Shown: positions 10,794 through 23,500, numbered from the stretch's first letter. The stretch is DNA of 64,000 nt from Massospora cicadina (GCA_022478985.1 JAKSZP010012163.1:1-64000); one strand, 5' to 3'. Notes: generated by a model not told the origin, from the letters alone. Made by a program: numbers and translations.

Positions 10794-11892
10794 ATGTTGA
10801 TGAAATTGACGCCTGCTGCCCCAGATTGGGGTGGTAGTGCGCCACCATCTGGCATCTTTTGGCCACTGTTGAAGTGCACCTGGGCTGGCTCTGCTAGCCC
10901 TCCCAATGCTACTAGGCGTTATGTCCCCCCTTGAGACTTGGTACACCACCTCATAAGCTCCCAAGCAGTTCTCCGGAGCACTTTGGTGCTCCCACAGAGC
11001 AAATTGCATTTCAGCCTCCAGGTCAAATATAGGAATCTTTTCCCATATGCAAGAACGGCCATCACTGAGCTGGACACAGTGATTTTTAAGCCCACCAGCT
11101 ATATTGACTTCCACCCCTTTAAGGGGTATCTTAATCTTGGCTTCCACTCAGAAGCTGATGCAGTGGCAGCAGCCAAGTTGCAATTAATTTATAAAAAAAT
11201 CCCCCTCCCAACCATTCCAACCCAGCTTCCAGATGAGGCCACCTTGGTGGTCCAGTTTGCTGGGTTGCCCTCCTATCTCTCCCCTGAACGCCTCCACCAT
11301 GAGCTCATGGAGGGTTTGGCCACTTATGGTGCAAACCACATGTGCAGTTTGTGGTTCCAAATGGGGCGGATCATCTGTCAGGGCCTCATGCCTTTGTGAC
11401 AATCTGCCCATTTCATCAAGATTCCCATCTCGCAATCCCCCCACACTGTGATCAGATCCACCCTGATCACCCATTCTGGGCGCGCATCAAAAATGGCTGC
11501 ACCATTTGTCCCTTGTGCTTTGAGCTTGACCACTTAAAGTTTAAGTGCCCCACAGTTTCTGCTTCTGCCACTCATCCCTTGGGCGCTGGTCCCATAACCA
11601 TTTTACCCCAATTTTTTGAATGGGGATCGATTCTCCCACCCCCAACCTCAGAACAATTTGACGCTGCTACAAAAGTGGTGGCCAATCAAAACAAGATTTT
11701 TAAGAAATTTTAGTAAAAATCGACCATATTTATCCCCAAACCCACCAGCGCATCAAGTAATTCACTTGTGTGACTGCTCTCATCACTTTTGCTGAGAATC
11801 AACTTGCTCAATACATTGAGGCAATGGACAAAGCTGGCCTCATCAACAAAGAAAACTCACAATTATACCTCCTTATGCCACATGTTGCTGAT
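10794..11892 (+). pseudogene. R-A ORF1, 5' part: RRM-like and CCHC knuckle
   Basis: From the ATG at 10794 the frames, with shifts, read MLMKLTPAAPDW, then LVLPQSKLHFSLQVKYRNLF, YIDFHPFKGYLNLGFHSEAD and an RRM-like LVVQFAGLPSYLSPERL...ELMEGLATYGA. An intact zinc knuckle CPLCFELDHLKFKC lies near 11507-11550. The C-terminal part resumes with ALITFAENQLAQYIEAMDKA before Gyp-1 interrupts at HVAD. The GLAxYG and zinc-knuckle blocks match LINE-2 ORF1 (DGLAVYGE, CTHCDTFGHKTHAC). An RNA-binding role is inferred from the family. Confidence 0.72.
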
Positions 11893-12643
11893 TGTAGGAA
11901 CTCAGCAGAGTTCTTGCTCACTGGTGCCTCACGCCACTGGATTCTTCAAATTTTTATCTAAACTAACAATAAAATACTAATAAAAAACTGAGTTTTATAA
12001 GGTTTTTATTAGTAGCACAGAATATAGTTTGAAAACTGATCCCCCTCGATATCTGACCGATCAGTATTTAAACTGTATCAAGGGTTGAAGGGATTTTAAG
12101 AATTAGTTTGGAATGGCTTGTTACAGTCCAAATAAAGGAAATATGAGCATTCAGCCTATCAAAGCTTAGAAAACTTGCTTCACTTAGGCTGAACAATGGA
12201 TGGGGTATCATTTTTGGGGCAAGACATAACTGGGGGTAATGACTTAATATAATTAGCTAATCCCCATTTAAGAAAACATTGCACCTTGGGGACCCCCACA
12301 ACACCTATAAAAGGGGGTGGCCCCCGCGTCAGTGCTTGAAGGGACCTGATTGTGGCTGGGGGAGTACTATCTAATAGACACCCCAGGGTCTGCCGCATGT
12401 TCAGAGTAATCTGACTAATCAATTTTGTATTTATTGCCCATGTAGTTTTTTGAAATGGGTTTACCCCAATTTGTGGGGTTCCACCAAGAATCAGCTGGGG
12501 TCTTTTGGCCAATATCATTGTTAGTATTACTTAAATCGTTCTTATTAGTATCAATAACTTGCAAATGGCTGACATTTCACCTTTTCATCTGATTTTGACC
12601 CAACACATTCTTATTTTGCAGCTGGGAGGGCAAATGTATGACA
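11893..12643 (-). repeat. Gyp-1 3' LTR
   Basis: This is a 751 bp LTR (plus-strand ends TGTAGG...ATGACA). It contains a TATA-like CCCTTTTATAGG on the minus strand at 12304-12315. The same box occurs in the other Gyp-1 LTR and in the LTRs at 27175, 53842 and 54888, suggesting a shared core promoter within this Gypsy lineage. Confidence 0.9.
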
Positions 12644-12659
12644 TCACCCCCCTCAAAAA
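12644..12659 (-). other. Gyp-1 polypurine tract
   Basis: The minus strand reads TTTTTGAGGGGGGTGA directly before the 3' LTR start TGTCAT, the expected place for the plus-strand DNA primer of an LTR retrotransposon. Confidence 0.8.
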
Positions 12660-13730
12660 TGTTGGGGGGAGAATAGGGCTGTAGGATTTGGCCATGTACC
12701 TGGTTGATAGTAATCCCAGTAGCCAAGGATTTTATGGAATACTCATTGCCTCTTTTGTAGGTGATGGTGAAAGGACCCTCCCAAATTTTTCCAAGCTTAC
12801 TGCTTCTATGAGTGATGCAGTTATGGTAGTATAATACCATGTCTGACACTTGGAATTTAGGTAGGGGGTTTAGAGCTCATTGGCAGCCTGCCCTTCTTTT
12901 GTCACCATTTTTGCTAAATTGGTCATAGCTTCAGATTGGAGTTGGATAATGCGCTGAGACAATCTTCTCATGACTTTCTCAGGTTCCTCAACTTTAGAAG
13001 AGAATACATCTTTAGCTAAGAGGGCAGGTATTCCTGGTTCCTGCCCATACAAGACATGAAATGGAGACATTTTTAAAATCCGGTGATAACTAATCTGGTA
13101 TTCCATAAGAGTACTGGATAGGTATTGATCCCAGTGAAGAGGATCAGAGGAGGCCATTTTTAGTAGAATATAAACCAAGGTTCCATCTGCTCTTTCCACG
13201 GTCCCATTTGTGGAGGGATTATATGGAGCCAAGAAAATTGCTGGGCTCCCATGGATGAGGCCAGGATTTTGACTACTCTGGAGGTGAAGTTCTTACCATT
13301 ATCGCAGAGTAGTAATTGGGGACAGCTGTGATGAGTGAAAATGTTTTGATGTAAAAAGGTGGCTGTGGCCTCTGCCATTTCAGCAGGAAGAGCCACGTCT
13401 TCCACCCACTTAGAAAAAGTGGTCAATAGCTACTAGGATAAATTTGTTTCCACTAGTAGTCTGAGGAAGGGGACCTACTACATCCAAACTGATGGTGTGG
13501 AATGGTTGTTGAGGGGTAGTTGGTTGATACTGGTATATAGACTTGAAACAGGATTTCTCATTACATGTAAGGCAAGCTTCCAAGACGTCAACAATAGATT
13601 CCATCATTCCATCACAATAGTACCAATCCTTAATCCAATCATAAGTTTTCTTTGCCCCTCCATGACCTAGGGTGGAGTGAACTTCTAGGATAGCAGGTAT
13701 GCGTTCTGAGGGCCAAAGGTAAGCAGCCAT
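12660..13730 (-). pseudogene. Gyp-1 integrase
   Basis: The HHCC zinc domain is recognisable (HSTLGHGGAKK...CLTCNEKS, about 13555-13690). The core follows with SLDVVGPL, then CDNGKNFTS, then NGTVERADG, so the D, D and E positions are all present at residue level. The C-terminal part ends with KLGKIWEGPF and a basic tail, without a chromodomain. The protein would insert retroelement cDNA into the genome. At least two frame changes break it (near 13420 and 12860-13200). Confidence 0.87.
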
Positions 13731-15540
13731 TTCGCCCTCACCTGCTTATACAACTTCCCATTATCCACTTTTGTGTTATGAGAGTGCCAGGCTAACATCT
13801 TCTGGATGGGCTCTCCCTCATCCTCCCATTCATTGGGGGTCATTAAGAGGTCATGTAACCTCTTTGCCTCACTATTATTAAAGTGAAGGACGGGCAGCTG
13901 AGTCAACCATTCAACATTAATGTGATGGGTTCCAGCACAGTGTTCAATCTTCATATCATAATACTGGAGCTTTAAAGCCCAGAGAGCTAACTGGCCAGTA
14001 GGTTCCTTCATATTCTGTAACCACTTCAATGAAGCGTGGTCCATAACTACAGTGAAGGTGGTCCCATATGGGAAAGGGCGGTAGTGTTTTACAGCTAACA
14101 AAACAGCAAGGCACTCCTTCTCTGTTAAGCTGTAGTTGAGGTCCACTTTTAGAAAGCATTTCGATGAAATAAGATACCATAGGATAAACACCATTTTCAT
14201 CTAATTGGGCTAAGATGGCCCTAACGGCGTAGTCTGAGGCGTCAGTAAACAAGATAAATGGTTTATTATAATCTGGGTGCCGTAGGATAGGACGTTATTG
14301 TAGCAGTTATTTCAGCGTCTCAAAAGCAGCCTTTTGTTTAGCACCCCAATAAAATGGGGTATTCTTGGTTAATAGACGGACAAGGGGCTCGCTGAGTTGG
14401 GTGGATTTAGGGATGAACTGATGGTTATACCCCATTATCCCTAGAAATAACTGAATATCCCGTAGATTTTTAGGGGGATGCATTTTTGAGATTTCTTTAA
14501 CTTCTTCCTGTATGGGTTGAATTCCTTCTTGGGAAATGGAGTGGCCAAGCAAATCCAATTTTCTTTGGAAGAAGGTACACTTTGAGGGTTTCAACTTAAT
14601 ATTAGACTTATGTAACCGTTGAAATACCTCCTTTAAGTGATCAGGATGTTCATTGGTAGTTTTTGAGAACACCGTGATGTCATCAAGATAGACAATGACA
14701 TGTTAACTTGGGGTCCTTCAAGATTTGATACTTTTCACGCTGGAAAGAGGCAGTGCATTGCATAATCCTTGAGGTAATCGTGTGGGTTGGAAAAGACCCT
14801 CTCTACAGATAAGGGCGCATTTCTCCTGATCCTGAGGAGAAAGGTCCATTTGCCAATAGCCACTAGCTTAGTCCATCGCAGAGAAGAAGTTAGATCTGGA
14901 GAGTTGTGCTAGGGCATCTTCAATTCATGGGATAAGATAGATATCCTTTTTTGTGAGGTTATTTAATTTGTGATAGTCCATGACTATCTGATGACCTTCA
15001 TTTTCTTTTTAATTAGCAAAAGGGGGGAATACTAAGGGCTTTGTTATGGGACTGATAACCCCGCATCTAATAACTGCTGGAGCTCCGTCCTCATTTGCTG
15101 TTCCTCCACATTTGACTTGTGATAAGGTTTGGACCTAATAGGATGGGCATCACCCACATCAATGGTGTGGCACCAGCCCTTCATGTGGCCATAGTCATTA
15201 TCAAATTTGGAGAATATATCGCTATAGTCGTCTAATAAAGTATGAACATTTTCCATCTCATCTGGGGTCAATTCATCCGAATTATGGACGTTGGGCAAGG
15301 TACATACTAAATTATCCATTAGCAAACCCAAATCGTTCAAGCCAATGGAGTGAATTTTTTAATGTCCTCCACGGGGATTGAAAACCCTCTGCTAATCTCA
15401 TGGTGTTTTCTTATGATCATGTCCTTGCCAGTGAGGTTTACCAGCAGAATAGTAATAGGCCTCAGGTAGGCTGGGTTTAGTATCCCAGGCAATACACAAG
15501 GTTCCAAGGGGCCAACGCCCTCAATACTTATTTGGTGCAA
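13700..15540 (-). pseudogene. Gyp-1 reverse transcriptase and RNase H
   Basis: An N-terminal block (GHMKGWCHTIDVGDAHPIR, near 15150) leads into the RT palm. LLLIKKK, SGYWQMDLSPQDQEKCAL and LPQGLCNA are readable, with stops, between about 14700 and 15050. The catalytic motif is VYLDDITVFSK near 14680. The thumb (KCTFFQRKLDLLGH...FLGIMGYNHQFIP) is open at 14307-14672. RNase H follows with LFTDASDYAVRAIL (14252) and VVMDHASLKWLQNM. The catalytic YLDD pair and the RNase H Asp are kept, but multiple frameshifts disable the gene. Confidence 0.88.
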
Positions 15541-15559
15541 CGAGCAATAGTGTAGGATT

Positions 15560-16590
15560 TAGGGCGTGATTTTTGTGTCAACCACTCGTTGTTCACCAGG
15601 CTTAATCAAGACCTCATCTGCAGCATAGAAAGGGATACCATCCCTAGCATCCACTGAATAAGGCAATTTCTTTGTGTTGCACCCAGAGGTGGTATAATGT
15701 AAAGTCATATCTGAAAAAGGGATATTCAACCAGGAAAGAGTATTCATTATTGCCGGGCTCTTTATTGGATAAGACTAAAGGGACTTCATAGTTGAGTAAT
15801 GAAAGAAAACCTTACTTAATGTTGATTATTCCCTCATACTTAATCATAAACTGGGTACCTATGAGCAAATCATAGGCGATGTTGTTCAAGGCCACTGCAG
15901 GGGATGATAAAATGAGCTTCCCAATTTAATGGAAAGAGAAGAATATGCCCCAATGGCACGAGTGTTATTAGGGCCAGAGGTTCAAAACTTTTGATTGTAC
16001 TCCAAGTCAGGCGCCAAATTTATCTTTTTTATGATATTAGTAGAGATCACATTATCTGAGGAGCTGGTATCCAGGATGGCCATTACCTTGACTTTTTGAA
16101 TAACCACTTCAACCTTAGTGAATGTTCCTCCAAAGTTAGTTGACAAAGCTAAAACCTCCTTAAGGAGGAAAGTGGAGGTTAATTTGCGTGCAGTCTCAGG
16201 GTATCTATCCAATATGTCTTTCATGGTATAACCCGCTGAAGAGGTCAAATCAAACCAGCTAAAAATTCATCACAGTCACTGGCAGTTTCAATAACTTTTG
16301 GGCACCCTAAAATTTGGCTGAGGTACGTTTCCTCAGGTATGGTGGTTTTGTCTACTCCTTCAGTGTTTAATCGATCATGGACCTCCACTTCTGCTGGAGC
16401 TTTTAATAAGTAGTAGCCAACATTATCGTAACCCCCCTCAGATTCACCCCCAAGGGTATATTCAACCACTGGTAAATACGCAATTGAGGTAGGGGAGATG
16501 GCCACATGAGGTTGGGTAGCCTTGGGGCGTGCAACTACCAGCTTGGCTGGAGATGAAGGCATAGCAGCTTTGGTGAGCATGTGCGAAGCA
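15560..16590 (-). pseudogene. Gyp-1 aspartic protease region
   Basis: The frame 16248-15982 contains AILDTSSSDNVIS. This aligns with the retroviral-type DTG active site, here with Ser in place of Gly. A typical IIKKINLAPD flank follows. Upstream (16580-16245) an acidic spacer (GGESEGGYDNVGYYLLKAP) is shared with Gyp-4 at 44200-44270, so it is a real part of the polyprotein. Downstream (15747-15559) a segment with a GIPFYAADEVLIKPGEQR block links to RT. Confidence 0.72.
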
Positions 16591-18354
16591 TGGTAGTAAC
16601 TGCATGATAGGTTTTAGCCGTACAGGAGAGAGGGATATCAGTTTTAGATCGCACTAAGGGAGCAGATTTCTCAGGGAGGATAGGCACCGGTGAGCTCACC
16701 CCAACTGTTCTACAGGCGGAAACTCCTCAGTGGTTAGAACGGAAGGTTTCCCCTCAGCTTCATTGGGTGTTGCACATGAATGGAAATTGACAACGTCTAA
16801 CAGAGCCTCCTTTATGTTGCGGATATTTTTGAAATGGCGTTTCACTGAGATGATATGCTAGTCCAGAGAGGGCTGAAAAGCTAACCAAGTTAACAGGGTG
16901 GCTACTGCATCATCAAGGGTGAGCATGTTAGAGGTTGATAACCTTTGCAAAGCAAGGTAAAATCGTTCATCAAAGGCAATGGGAGGTGTCATGATTTTAA
17001 CCAGATGGAATCCTCCAATGATTTAGCGTTATTTGGAATGATATGGCCAATCCCAGTGGAATGGCTTATTGACTGAATTTCATGCTATTTAATAAGATTG
17101 CTGGATAGTTGCTCCCCAATTTGGGTTGAGCCAAAATTAGTATTCCGCTGAGTTTAGTATTAGGTTTGAGTGGGGTCAATTGGTGGCCCCAAATTGGTAT
17201 AAGGATCACCAGTGACTAATAGCCAAGGATGATCCAATCCATCAGCAGAATCAGTGGGTGATGCCAACGGCCATTTGTGGTCCGTTGTGGGATTTTCAGT
17301 GGAAAGCCAATGTATTTGCTCACTCATTTGCTGACTGATAATCTGATGTTGACAGATCCAACAAATTATGAGTTTGAGGCAGCTGAGGTTGTTTCTGGTG
17401 CCTCATCAATATTAAGATAAGATGAGAATAGATGTCAGTGAGATGCTGAGATATTCCAAGTCAAAGCGAGCGACCAAAGCAGTTTCTAATGCATTTATAA
17501 CAATTTGAAGGTCAAATCCAAATTTGACATTTAATTAAATTTTTTATTTATATGGCTCACCAGTGACTTAAGGCTGAGGATGAGCCAAAACTAATTCAGA
17601 CATTGGGAAGGATGGAGCGAGAGGGTCAACGCCAGGGAAGAGATAATGTAGATAAAGAAGAAGAAGAAGAAAAGTGGTTGGCTGGAAGAACCAGCAAAAG
17701 AGCTGATAGGTTGGCAATGGGTGCAGTAGCCCTTTTGTAAATAGTATAAAAACCTGGCGCTTCCCTTTCAATAAACATCTCCTTTTGCTCATTCTTATTA
17801 TGATTTAAGTTTATATTTATTTCATTGTTTAGGGAATGAGTATAGGGGATCCCCAAAATAGTGTGGGTGACATGCCAAGGGGTTAGCTGGTGCTGCTAGC
17901 CCCAACGCCTAAGGAAAAATGGCAAGGGCTGACCAGTCTTCATACTGGTTAGCCTGCCAACTAGCAGAGCCCAAAGTCAAATTTCTGACAGGCGGTCTAC
18001 CCTCATACATGCTAAGGCGCATAAAGGCCTGTTTTTCCCTGTGTAGACTCTGCTTTGATCCTGATTCAGCCAAAAGAGCCTCCTTCATATCTGCCAAGGT
18101 GTGCAAAGGGTCCAGGTAAGGAACTATCATCTCTTGCGCTAGGCGGCTTAAGAAAGGAAGGATGTGTTGAACTTTTTGCTTATCAGTTGCCCCATGCAAA
18201 GCAGCTTCATAAACATATAAAAAAGTAGTCATTCTCCCTTCACCTGGGATGTATTTGTCTTTAAAAATTGGGTTGAATGGCTGCTGCTCAAGTTCTTTGA
18301 TTTGGATAGAGCGCTTGCTAGTTGCTTTTCCAGAGCAACTAAACGTGATTCCAT
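16591..18354 (-). pseudogene. Gyp-1 gag and gag-protease spacer
   Basis: Gag starts at the ATG at 18354 with a heptad-like N-terminus (MESRLVALEKQLASALSKSK). After a frameshift comes the conserved capsid-like part FLYVYEAALHGATDKQKVQH, then LSRLAQEMIVPYLDP (18232-17909). The same region is present in Gyp-4 (27830-28080: LLYVYEYAMEGATDHQK). A CCHC knuckle was not found. Toward 16591 the frame is badly broken and includes a short GAA-rich tract (17655-17675 on the plus strand). Confidence 0.7.
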
Positions 18355-18427
18355 GTGAAGAGAAAAAGTGGGAGGGTTACTCACGTTTAAGCATCCATTT
18401 TTGATGATTTTTGAGGTTTACAGGTGT

Positions 18428-18445
18428 CCCCTGTAGTGAGCACCA
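18428..18445 (-). other. Gyp-1 primer binding site
   Basis: Three bases inside the 5' LTR the minus strand reads TGGTGCTCACTACAGGGG. It begins with the TGG that pairs with the CCA end of a tRNA, and implies a tRNA acceptor 3' half of AGTGAGC plus discriminator A. The same 18-mer is used by Gyp-2 (36050) and, with one change, by Gyp-4 (27612). Confidence 0.85.
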
Positions 18446-18448
18446 TTT

Positions 18449-19194
18449 TGTAGGAACCCAGCTGAGTTCTTGCTCTCTGGTGCCTCACGCCACTGGATTT
18501 CTCAAAGGTTTATTTAAATTAACAATAAAATACTAATAAAATCTGCGTTTTACAAGGTTTTTATTAGTAGCGTGGGAATAGTAAGAAAACTGATCCCCCT
18601 TGATATCTGAATGATCATTATTTAACTGTATCAAGGGTTGAAGGGTTTAAGAATAATTTTAGAATGGCTTGTTGCAGTCCAAATAAGGAATATGAGCATT
18701 CAGCCTATTGAAGCTCGGAAAACTTGCTTTACTTAGGCTGAACAATGGATGGGGTATCATTTTTGGGGCAAGACATAACCGGGGGGTAATGACTTAATAT
18801 AATTAGCTAATCCCCATTTGAGAAAAACATTGCACCTTGGGGGACCCCCACAACACCTATAAAAGGGGATGGCCCCCGCATCAGTGCTTGAAGGGACCTG
18901 GTTGTGGCTTGGGGAGTACTATCCAATGGACACCCCAGGGTCCACCACGTAGTCAGAGTAATCTGACTAATCAATTTTGTATTTATTGACCATGTAGCAT
19001 TTGAAATGGTGGTACCCCAACTTGCAGGGTTCCACCAAGAATCAGCTGGGGTCTTTTGGCCAATATAATTGTTAGTATTACTTAAATCGTTCTTATTAGT
19101 ATCTATAACTTGCAAATGGCCAACATCTCCCCTTTTTGGCTAATTTTGACCCAACACATTCTTATTTTGCAGCTGGGAGGGAAAAAGTATGACA
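18449..19194 (-). repeat. Gyp-1 5' LTR
   Basis: This is a 746 bp LTR, ends TGTAGG...ATGACA on the plus strand. The TATA-like box is at 18856-18868 (minus strand). Transcription would run leftward into gag. It has diverged from its partner by substitutions and small indels, so insertion is not recent. Confidence 0.9.
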
Positions 19195-19199
19195 CTGAT

Positions 19200-19421
19200 G
19201 CTTCTATCCTAATGTTGTCCACCATGGTCTGCCAGCTAAATCAGGTGCTGGACTTAAGTTTCCCCAAAACTTCCTCACTTATGATATGGCTTCCTAGGCT
19301 GTTAGATGAGGTGCCATATCAGGATTTTTTATTTCTAATAATCCCTTTATTTGGCTCATTTGCAAATAAAGATGCGTGATGGCTCCCCCTTTTGGATTGG
19401 GCACCACTGATCCCAAAATAC
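19200..19421 (+). pseudogene. R-A ORF1 C-terminus and 3' tail
   Basis: This resumes R-A after Gyp-1. The frame reads LMLSTMVCQLNQ..., matching R-C (PMLSAMVCQLKRA), and a stop lies a little downstream. The 3' UTR carries TTTGCAAATAAAGATGCGTG and ends GGCTCCCCCTTTTGGATTGG, GCACCAC, CCCAAAA. This is the tail that the scattered 20-50 bp stubs resemble. Confidence 0.75.
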
Positions 19422-19436
19422 TATGTGCTAAATCTT

Positions 19437-20327
19437 GGTAGTTCTTCCAAATCCATGGTTAATAAAGTAAAATACTAGTCCCCTACAATAAAGTGAGGTG
19501 AAGACTGCCAGTTTTTGTTAACCTTTTTAAGAGATCTTCTTTTCTGAGCCAGCGCATTAGAAAATGCAGCGCTTTTTAGGCAAATTAAAGTCTGTGCCAA
19601 CATTTCTAAAAATTTTTAGGGAGTCATATGTTCTTGGATGACACAAGAGTATAAAATAGGGGGCGAGTACACTTGCTTCCCATGAAGTAAAGTGAATGGG
19701 GAATGCCCTATTAATAAATGATAAGATATTATAAGAAAAAATTGCTGAAGGCAAGAAAAGGTTCCAGCTGGACGCTTTTACCATGATTAGCTTATGTAAA
19801 TCTAAAAAGGGTACCATTTACTCATTCCATGGTGCTGTTAGTCTTAGGGTAATAGGAGTAGAAAATACCTATAAATATACCCATCAAGTTGTTAATCACT
19901 AAAACATCTGGGACGTAAAGTTAGTACTCATATCCGTGTTAAATTCTGAGTAACGCTTGCTTGATAAAATAAACTTTGAACGTATATTTGGGAAGAAGTT
20001 TGACCAAAGATCCCCGATATTTTGTCAGTGTCTTATGGTATATTGACAGTTTGAAAGTTCACAAGATTATTTAAGTAAATAATTCTCTTATGGTCAATTT
20101 TGGGCTAATTTTCCCTTTGAATCCAGGAACTTCTACCAAAGCGGGCAAAGGTAAAGCTGGAGACTTCTGCTTTAATAGCTTGTTGACGCTATCCAAGAAC
20201 AGACTCTGATAAAAACCAGTTAAAAGAGAATTAAGAAAATTATCTTTATTTAAAGGGATATTATTAGCAGATCTAATTTGATATTAATTTTACTATCCAA
20301 GTGCCATATTTGTACCTCTAGGGAATC
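19437..20327 (-). pseudogene. Gyp-5 integrase, C-terminal half remnant
   Basis: The minus frame 19817-19557 contains SAIFSYNILSFINRAFPIHF, which corresponds to the integrase block usually read as LSYNNSxHxSTGxSPF. The fragment continues rightward after LINE-1 (25627) and leftward after R-A (10690). No catalytic residues are safely readable in this piece. Confidence 0.6.
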
Positions 20328-20502
20328 TCCTGGCCACATTTATTTTATTTATTTGGGGAAGGTCGACCAGAGGACAAGCATTTACAATATAGTGGGGATA
20401 AACTAATGAAATTTGAAAATTAAAAGACACCCCAGAGGGTCAAGGCCCCTCTTGTTGTCTCCAGGATCACCAAGTTTAGGACGGTAGGGGGGTTATGCTG
20501 GT

Positions 20503-23500
20503 TTATTCTTGAATGCAGCATGTGTGAAGGAAAGAATTGACCTTTAGGAACCATATGGGGAACCATGTGTTGAATGTCCTTCTGTTACATGGGGTCATGA
20601 TTTCAAACAACCATGCTTGGAAATGTTCCAATATATGGCGGTGGAAACGATTGATGGCTTCTTGGATTGTAGGCGTTGCTACTGTAAATGATTCCAGTAC
20701 TATTGTATGGATCGTCCATAGTGCTATTGCTACTATTAACGCTCTGAGGGATGGGTGGATATGTGAGTCCATGTTTATAGCAAACATGTTCCTAGCTAGG
20801 CTGAATGGTTGTCCACTTTCTTGGCGGAATAGCCGCATGACCTCTTTTCATAAAGCCACTGATGTTGGACATTGTTCTAAACGGTGTGATAGGCTTCCAT
20901 ACTGACCACATATTGTAAATGAGGTGTGAGTAACATTTGTCCGTTCTTCTGTGTGGTATACTCTCCTCATGCATCTCCACACATGTGCTCTTATCCTGGG
21001 TTGAAGTAGAGGGTGATGTGTGTATCTCCATACTCTCTTCTTTAGGTCTCCAGGTTGTATGGTATATCCATATGGTCCAGGTAATCAATCCTGGCTATGG
21101 TACTCGGATTTCTTCATATTATATTATCTGTGATTATTTGTTCATTGATTTCCTGTCTGAGTTAGCCTTGGGCGTCCTCAATGACTGGTTTGGCCACATA
21201 TATGGATCTTCCAAGTTGCTCTTCTCATGGCTAGGAGTATTCGTTTGAAATGTGCAGGAGTGCCATGTGGTCCTGCAGCTGTAGTATGGGACGCCAGATG
21301 CCTGATTATGTGTTTGGGTGATCTGGGTTTCTTAATTGGAGTGCTCGTGTAAAGTTATATCTTGTTGTTCTGGCCCAATGTATATCTGGAAGATCTGGGC
21401 TAGTCACTTGAGCTATCCAGATCCTAGTATATGGGTCGCTTGCTCTACATAATTAGTAAGCCCCATACCTCCATTCCTTCTAGAGCCAAATGGGGTTTTG
21501 AGGCGTACAGGGGGGTTGTGGTTGGACCAGAGCCATCATTGTAATAGGGCGTAAATTGTATTAAAGAAGGCCGGTGAGAAAGCAAATGCATGGGCCGTAA
21601 ACCATATGATTGATAGAATCATAGAGTTGGATAGTGTGACCCTTCCTATTAAACATGTTTGATGTCCATGTAAGGAGGCAATGCGTTTTGTTATTTTATC
21701 TGGGAGTTGATTTTCCATCATGGAGTTGGCGTAACCTCAGGCCTCTAACCATACCTCCAAGTGACGGACAGGTCCAGCTGTTGGCTTGGTGGTGAAGGGA
21801 AGTCTCAGTGGGGTTATTGCTAATTTTCGCCTCCTATGTCTGGTGAGGAGTCTTAATGTTGTGTTAGTTTGTTGGCCTAGGGTAGATGGCGTCCAATGGG
21901 TCTGATATTTTCCAAGGAGTATGATTTCCGTTTTTCAAGTGTTAAGTAATGCATAGATTATGGCTGAGTTATCTTGTATTACCTTATCAATTCTGCAAAC
22001 GTTCTGATTGTTGGATATGCCCAACACACAATCATCAGAAAAGGCCATCATTTTGACTGGTGATTGGCCCTTGCCGTTGATTTCCTTGAGAAGTGTGTTT
22101 GTATTTCAGATTAGGGGGTCTAGGCTAGAGTTGTATAGTAGAGGGCTTAAAGGGTCTCCTTGCTTCAGTCCTCTCTGTAGGATGACTGGGTTAGTTAAGA
22201 AGCCTGCTCCACACACAGCCATGGTGGCTAACTCTGTGAACATCATCACCCAGTTTATGAATCTACTTTGGGTGATTGAATTTTCTGAAGGCAGGCCCTG
22301 AGATAGGTCCAGTTCACCCTTTCATATGCCTTCTGTTGGTCTAAGAAGACAAGCGCTCCAGAGGATTTGGACTGGCAGACATTAGCAAATGTGTGGATGT
22401 TGTCCCATATGGATCTTCTTGGAACAAATTTATATTGTGATGGGGATATCGCATCAGTTGCAATTTCTCCTAGTCGTTTGGCCATAATTTTTGTGAATAT
22501 TTTGTTTCTGTGTTGGTTAGGGATATTGGGCGCCAGTTGGATAGGTTTAGTCTGTCTCCTTTTTTGAATAAGGTGACAGTGTAAGCTTTTTTGCCTCCAG
22601 GTAGGAGGCATGTTTCCAAATACACTTGTTAATGCAAGCTAAAAGGATATTAGAAATATTAGTAAAATATTTTATATAAAATTCATAGGGGATCCCATCA
22701 GCTCCAGGGCATTTCTCTCTTGGTGCATCGCGTACTACTTCCCATAATTCCTTGCATGATATTAGGTTGATTAAATTATTATTTTGAGCCATGGTGTCAA
22801 TATGTGCGCTTACGAGATATTTTTATCTTTCTGGTTCAACTGGTTCAGATTTATACAAATTTGTATAAAACCTGTGCACTTTGGTCGCGACTTCTTTGGG
22901 TGTTTCCACCATGGATTTGTCCAGTCATTGGAACTGTGTGCAAGCTATTGTATTTTTCTGGGCGTGGAATTGATGGAAAAGATAGCTCAAGCAAGTTTCT
23001 CCATCTTTTATGTTTTTTGCTCTGTATTGAACCTAACTTGGTGTTGGTGTTTGAATATCAGGGTGTTTAGCTGAGCAGAAACCTCCGCCCATCTGTGACC
23101 CCATCCAGGGCTGTACCATGTGTGTGGGACATTGTTTTATAGGCGGTTAATTTCTTTCAAGGTGTGCTTTATAATGACTGAAGCTTCCCTATATCTTCTA
23201 GACGTTGTGTGTTTGATTTGTTGGGTTGTTGATTTTTTTTTCAGGTGGTTAGTGGGTCTGAGCAGAAAGGTGTTTGAAAATCCTGGGTTGAGGATATTTC
23301 CTCCATCCAAGATTGAAATTATGAGTCAGCTAAACTTTCTGGGCGTATTCTGAACCACCTGGGTGCTTGGGTACTTGGTTCCGCTGGTTTGTAGGACACT
23401 GAAACTAGCCAATGGTCAGAAAATTTGATTTTTGTAGTTTTGAATTTATAAATTTGGTGATAGAGAATTAGTGGTGCAAGTATCAGGTCTATCCGTGACA

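Larger units (their letters stand above)
11893..19194 (-). mobile_element. Gyp-1: near-complete Ty3/Gypsy element
   Basis: This 7.3 kb element has TG...CA LTRs (11893-12643 and 18449-19194, roughly 88% identical by eye) and an exact CTGAT target duplication (11888-11892 and 19195-19199). On the minus strand the order is LTR, primer site, gag, protease, reverse transcriptase, RNase H, integrase, polypurine tract, LTR. Protease-RT-RH-IN is the Ty3/Gypsy order. No chromodomain follows the integrase. Stops and frameshifts lie in every domain, so it is not autonomous now. It inserted into R-A and is therefore younger than R-A. Confidence 0.93.
10706..19421 (+). mobile_element. R-A: ORF1-only element interrupted by Gyp-1
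   Basis: R-A occupies 10706-11892 and 19200-19421, about 1.4 kb in all, with Gyp-1 inserted between. The outer flanks TATGTGCTCAATCTT (10691-10705) and TATGTGCTAAATCTT (19422-19436) form its target duplication. The 5' leader (TAAATTGAAG..CAAATT, then GAGCCAAAACTTACC) is shared with R-C. R-A lacks about 500 bases between the zinc knuckle and the C-terminal region that R-C retains. Its 3' end (GGCTCCCCCTTTTGGATTGG, then GCACCAC and AAAA) is the R-C type and differs from the SINE/LINE-type tail of R-B. Confidence 0.8.
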
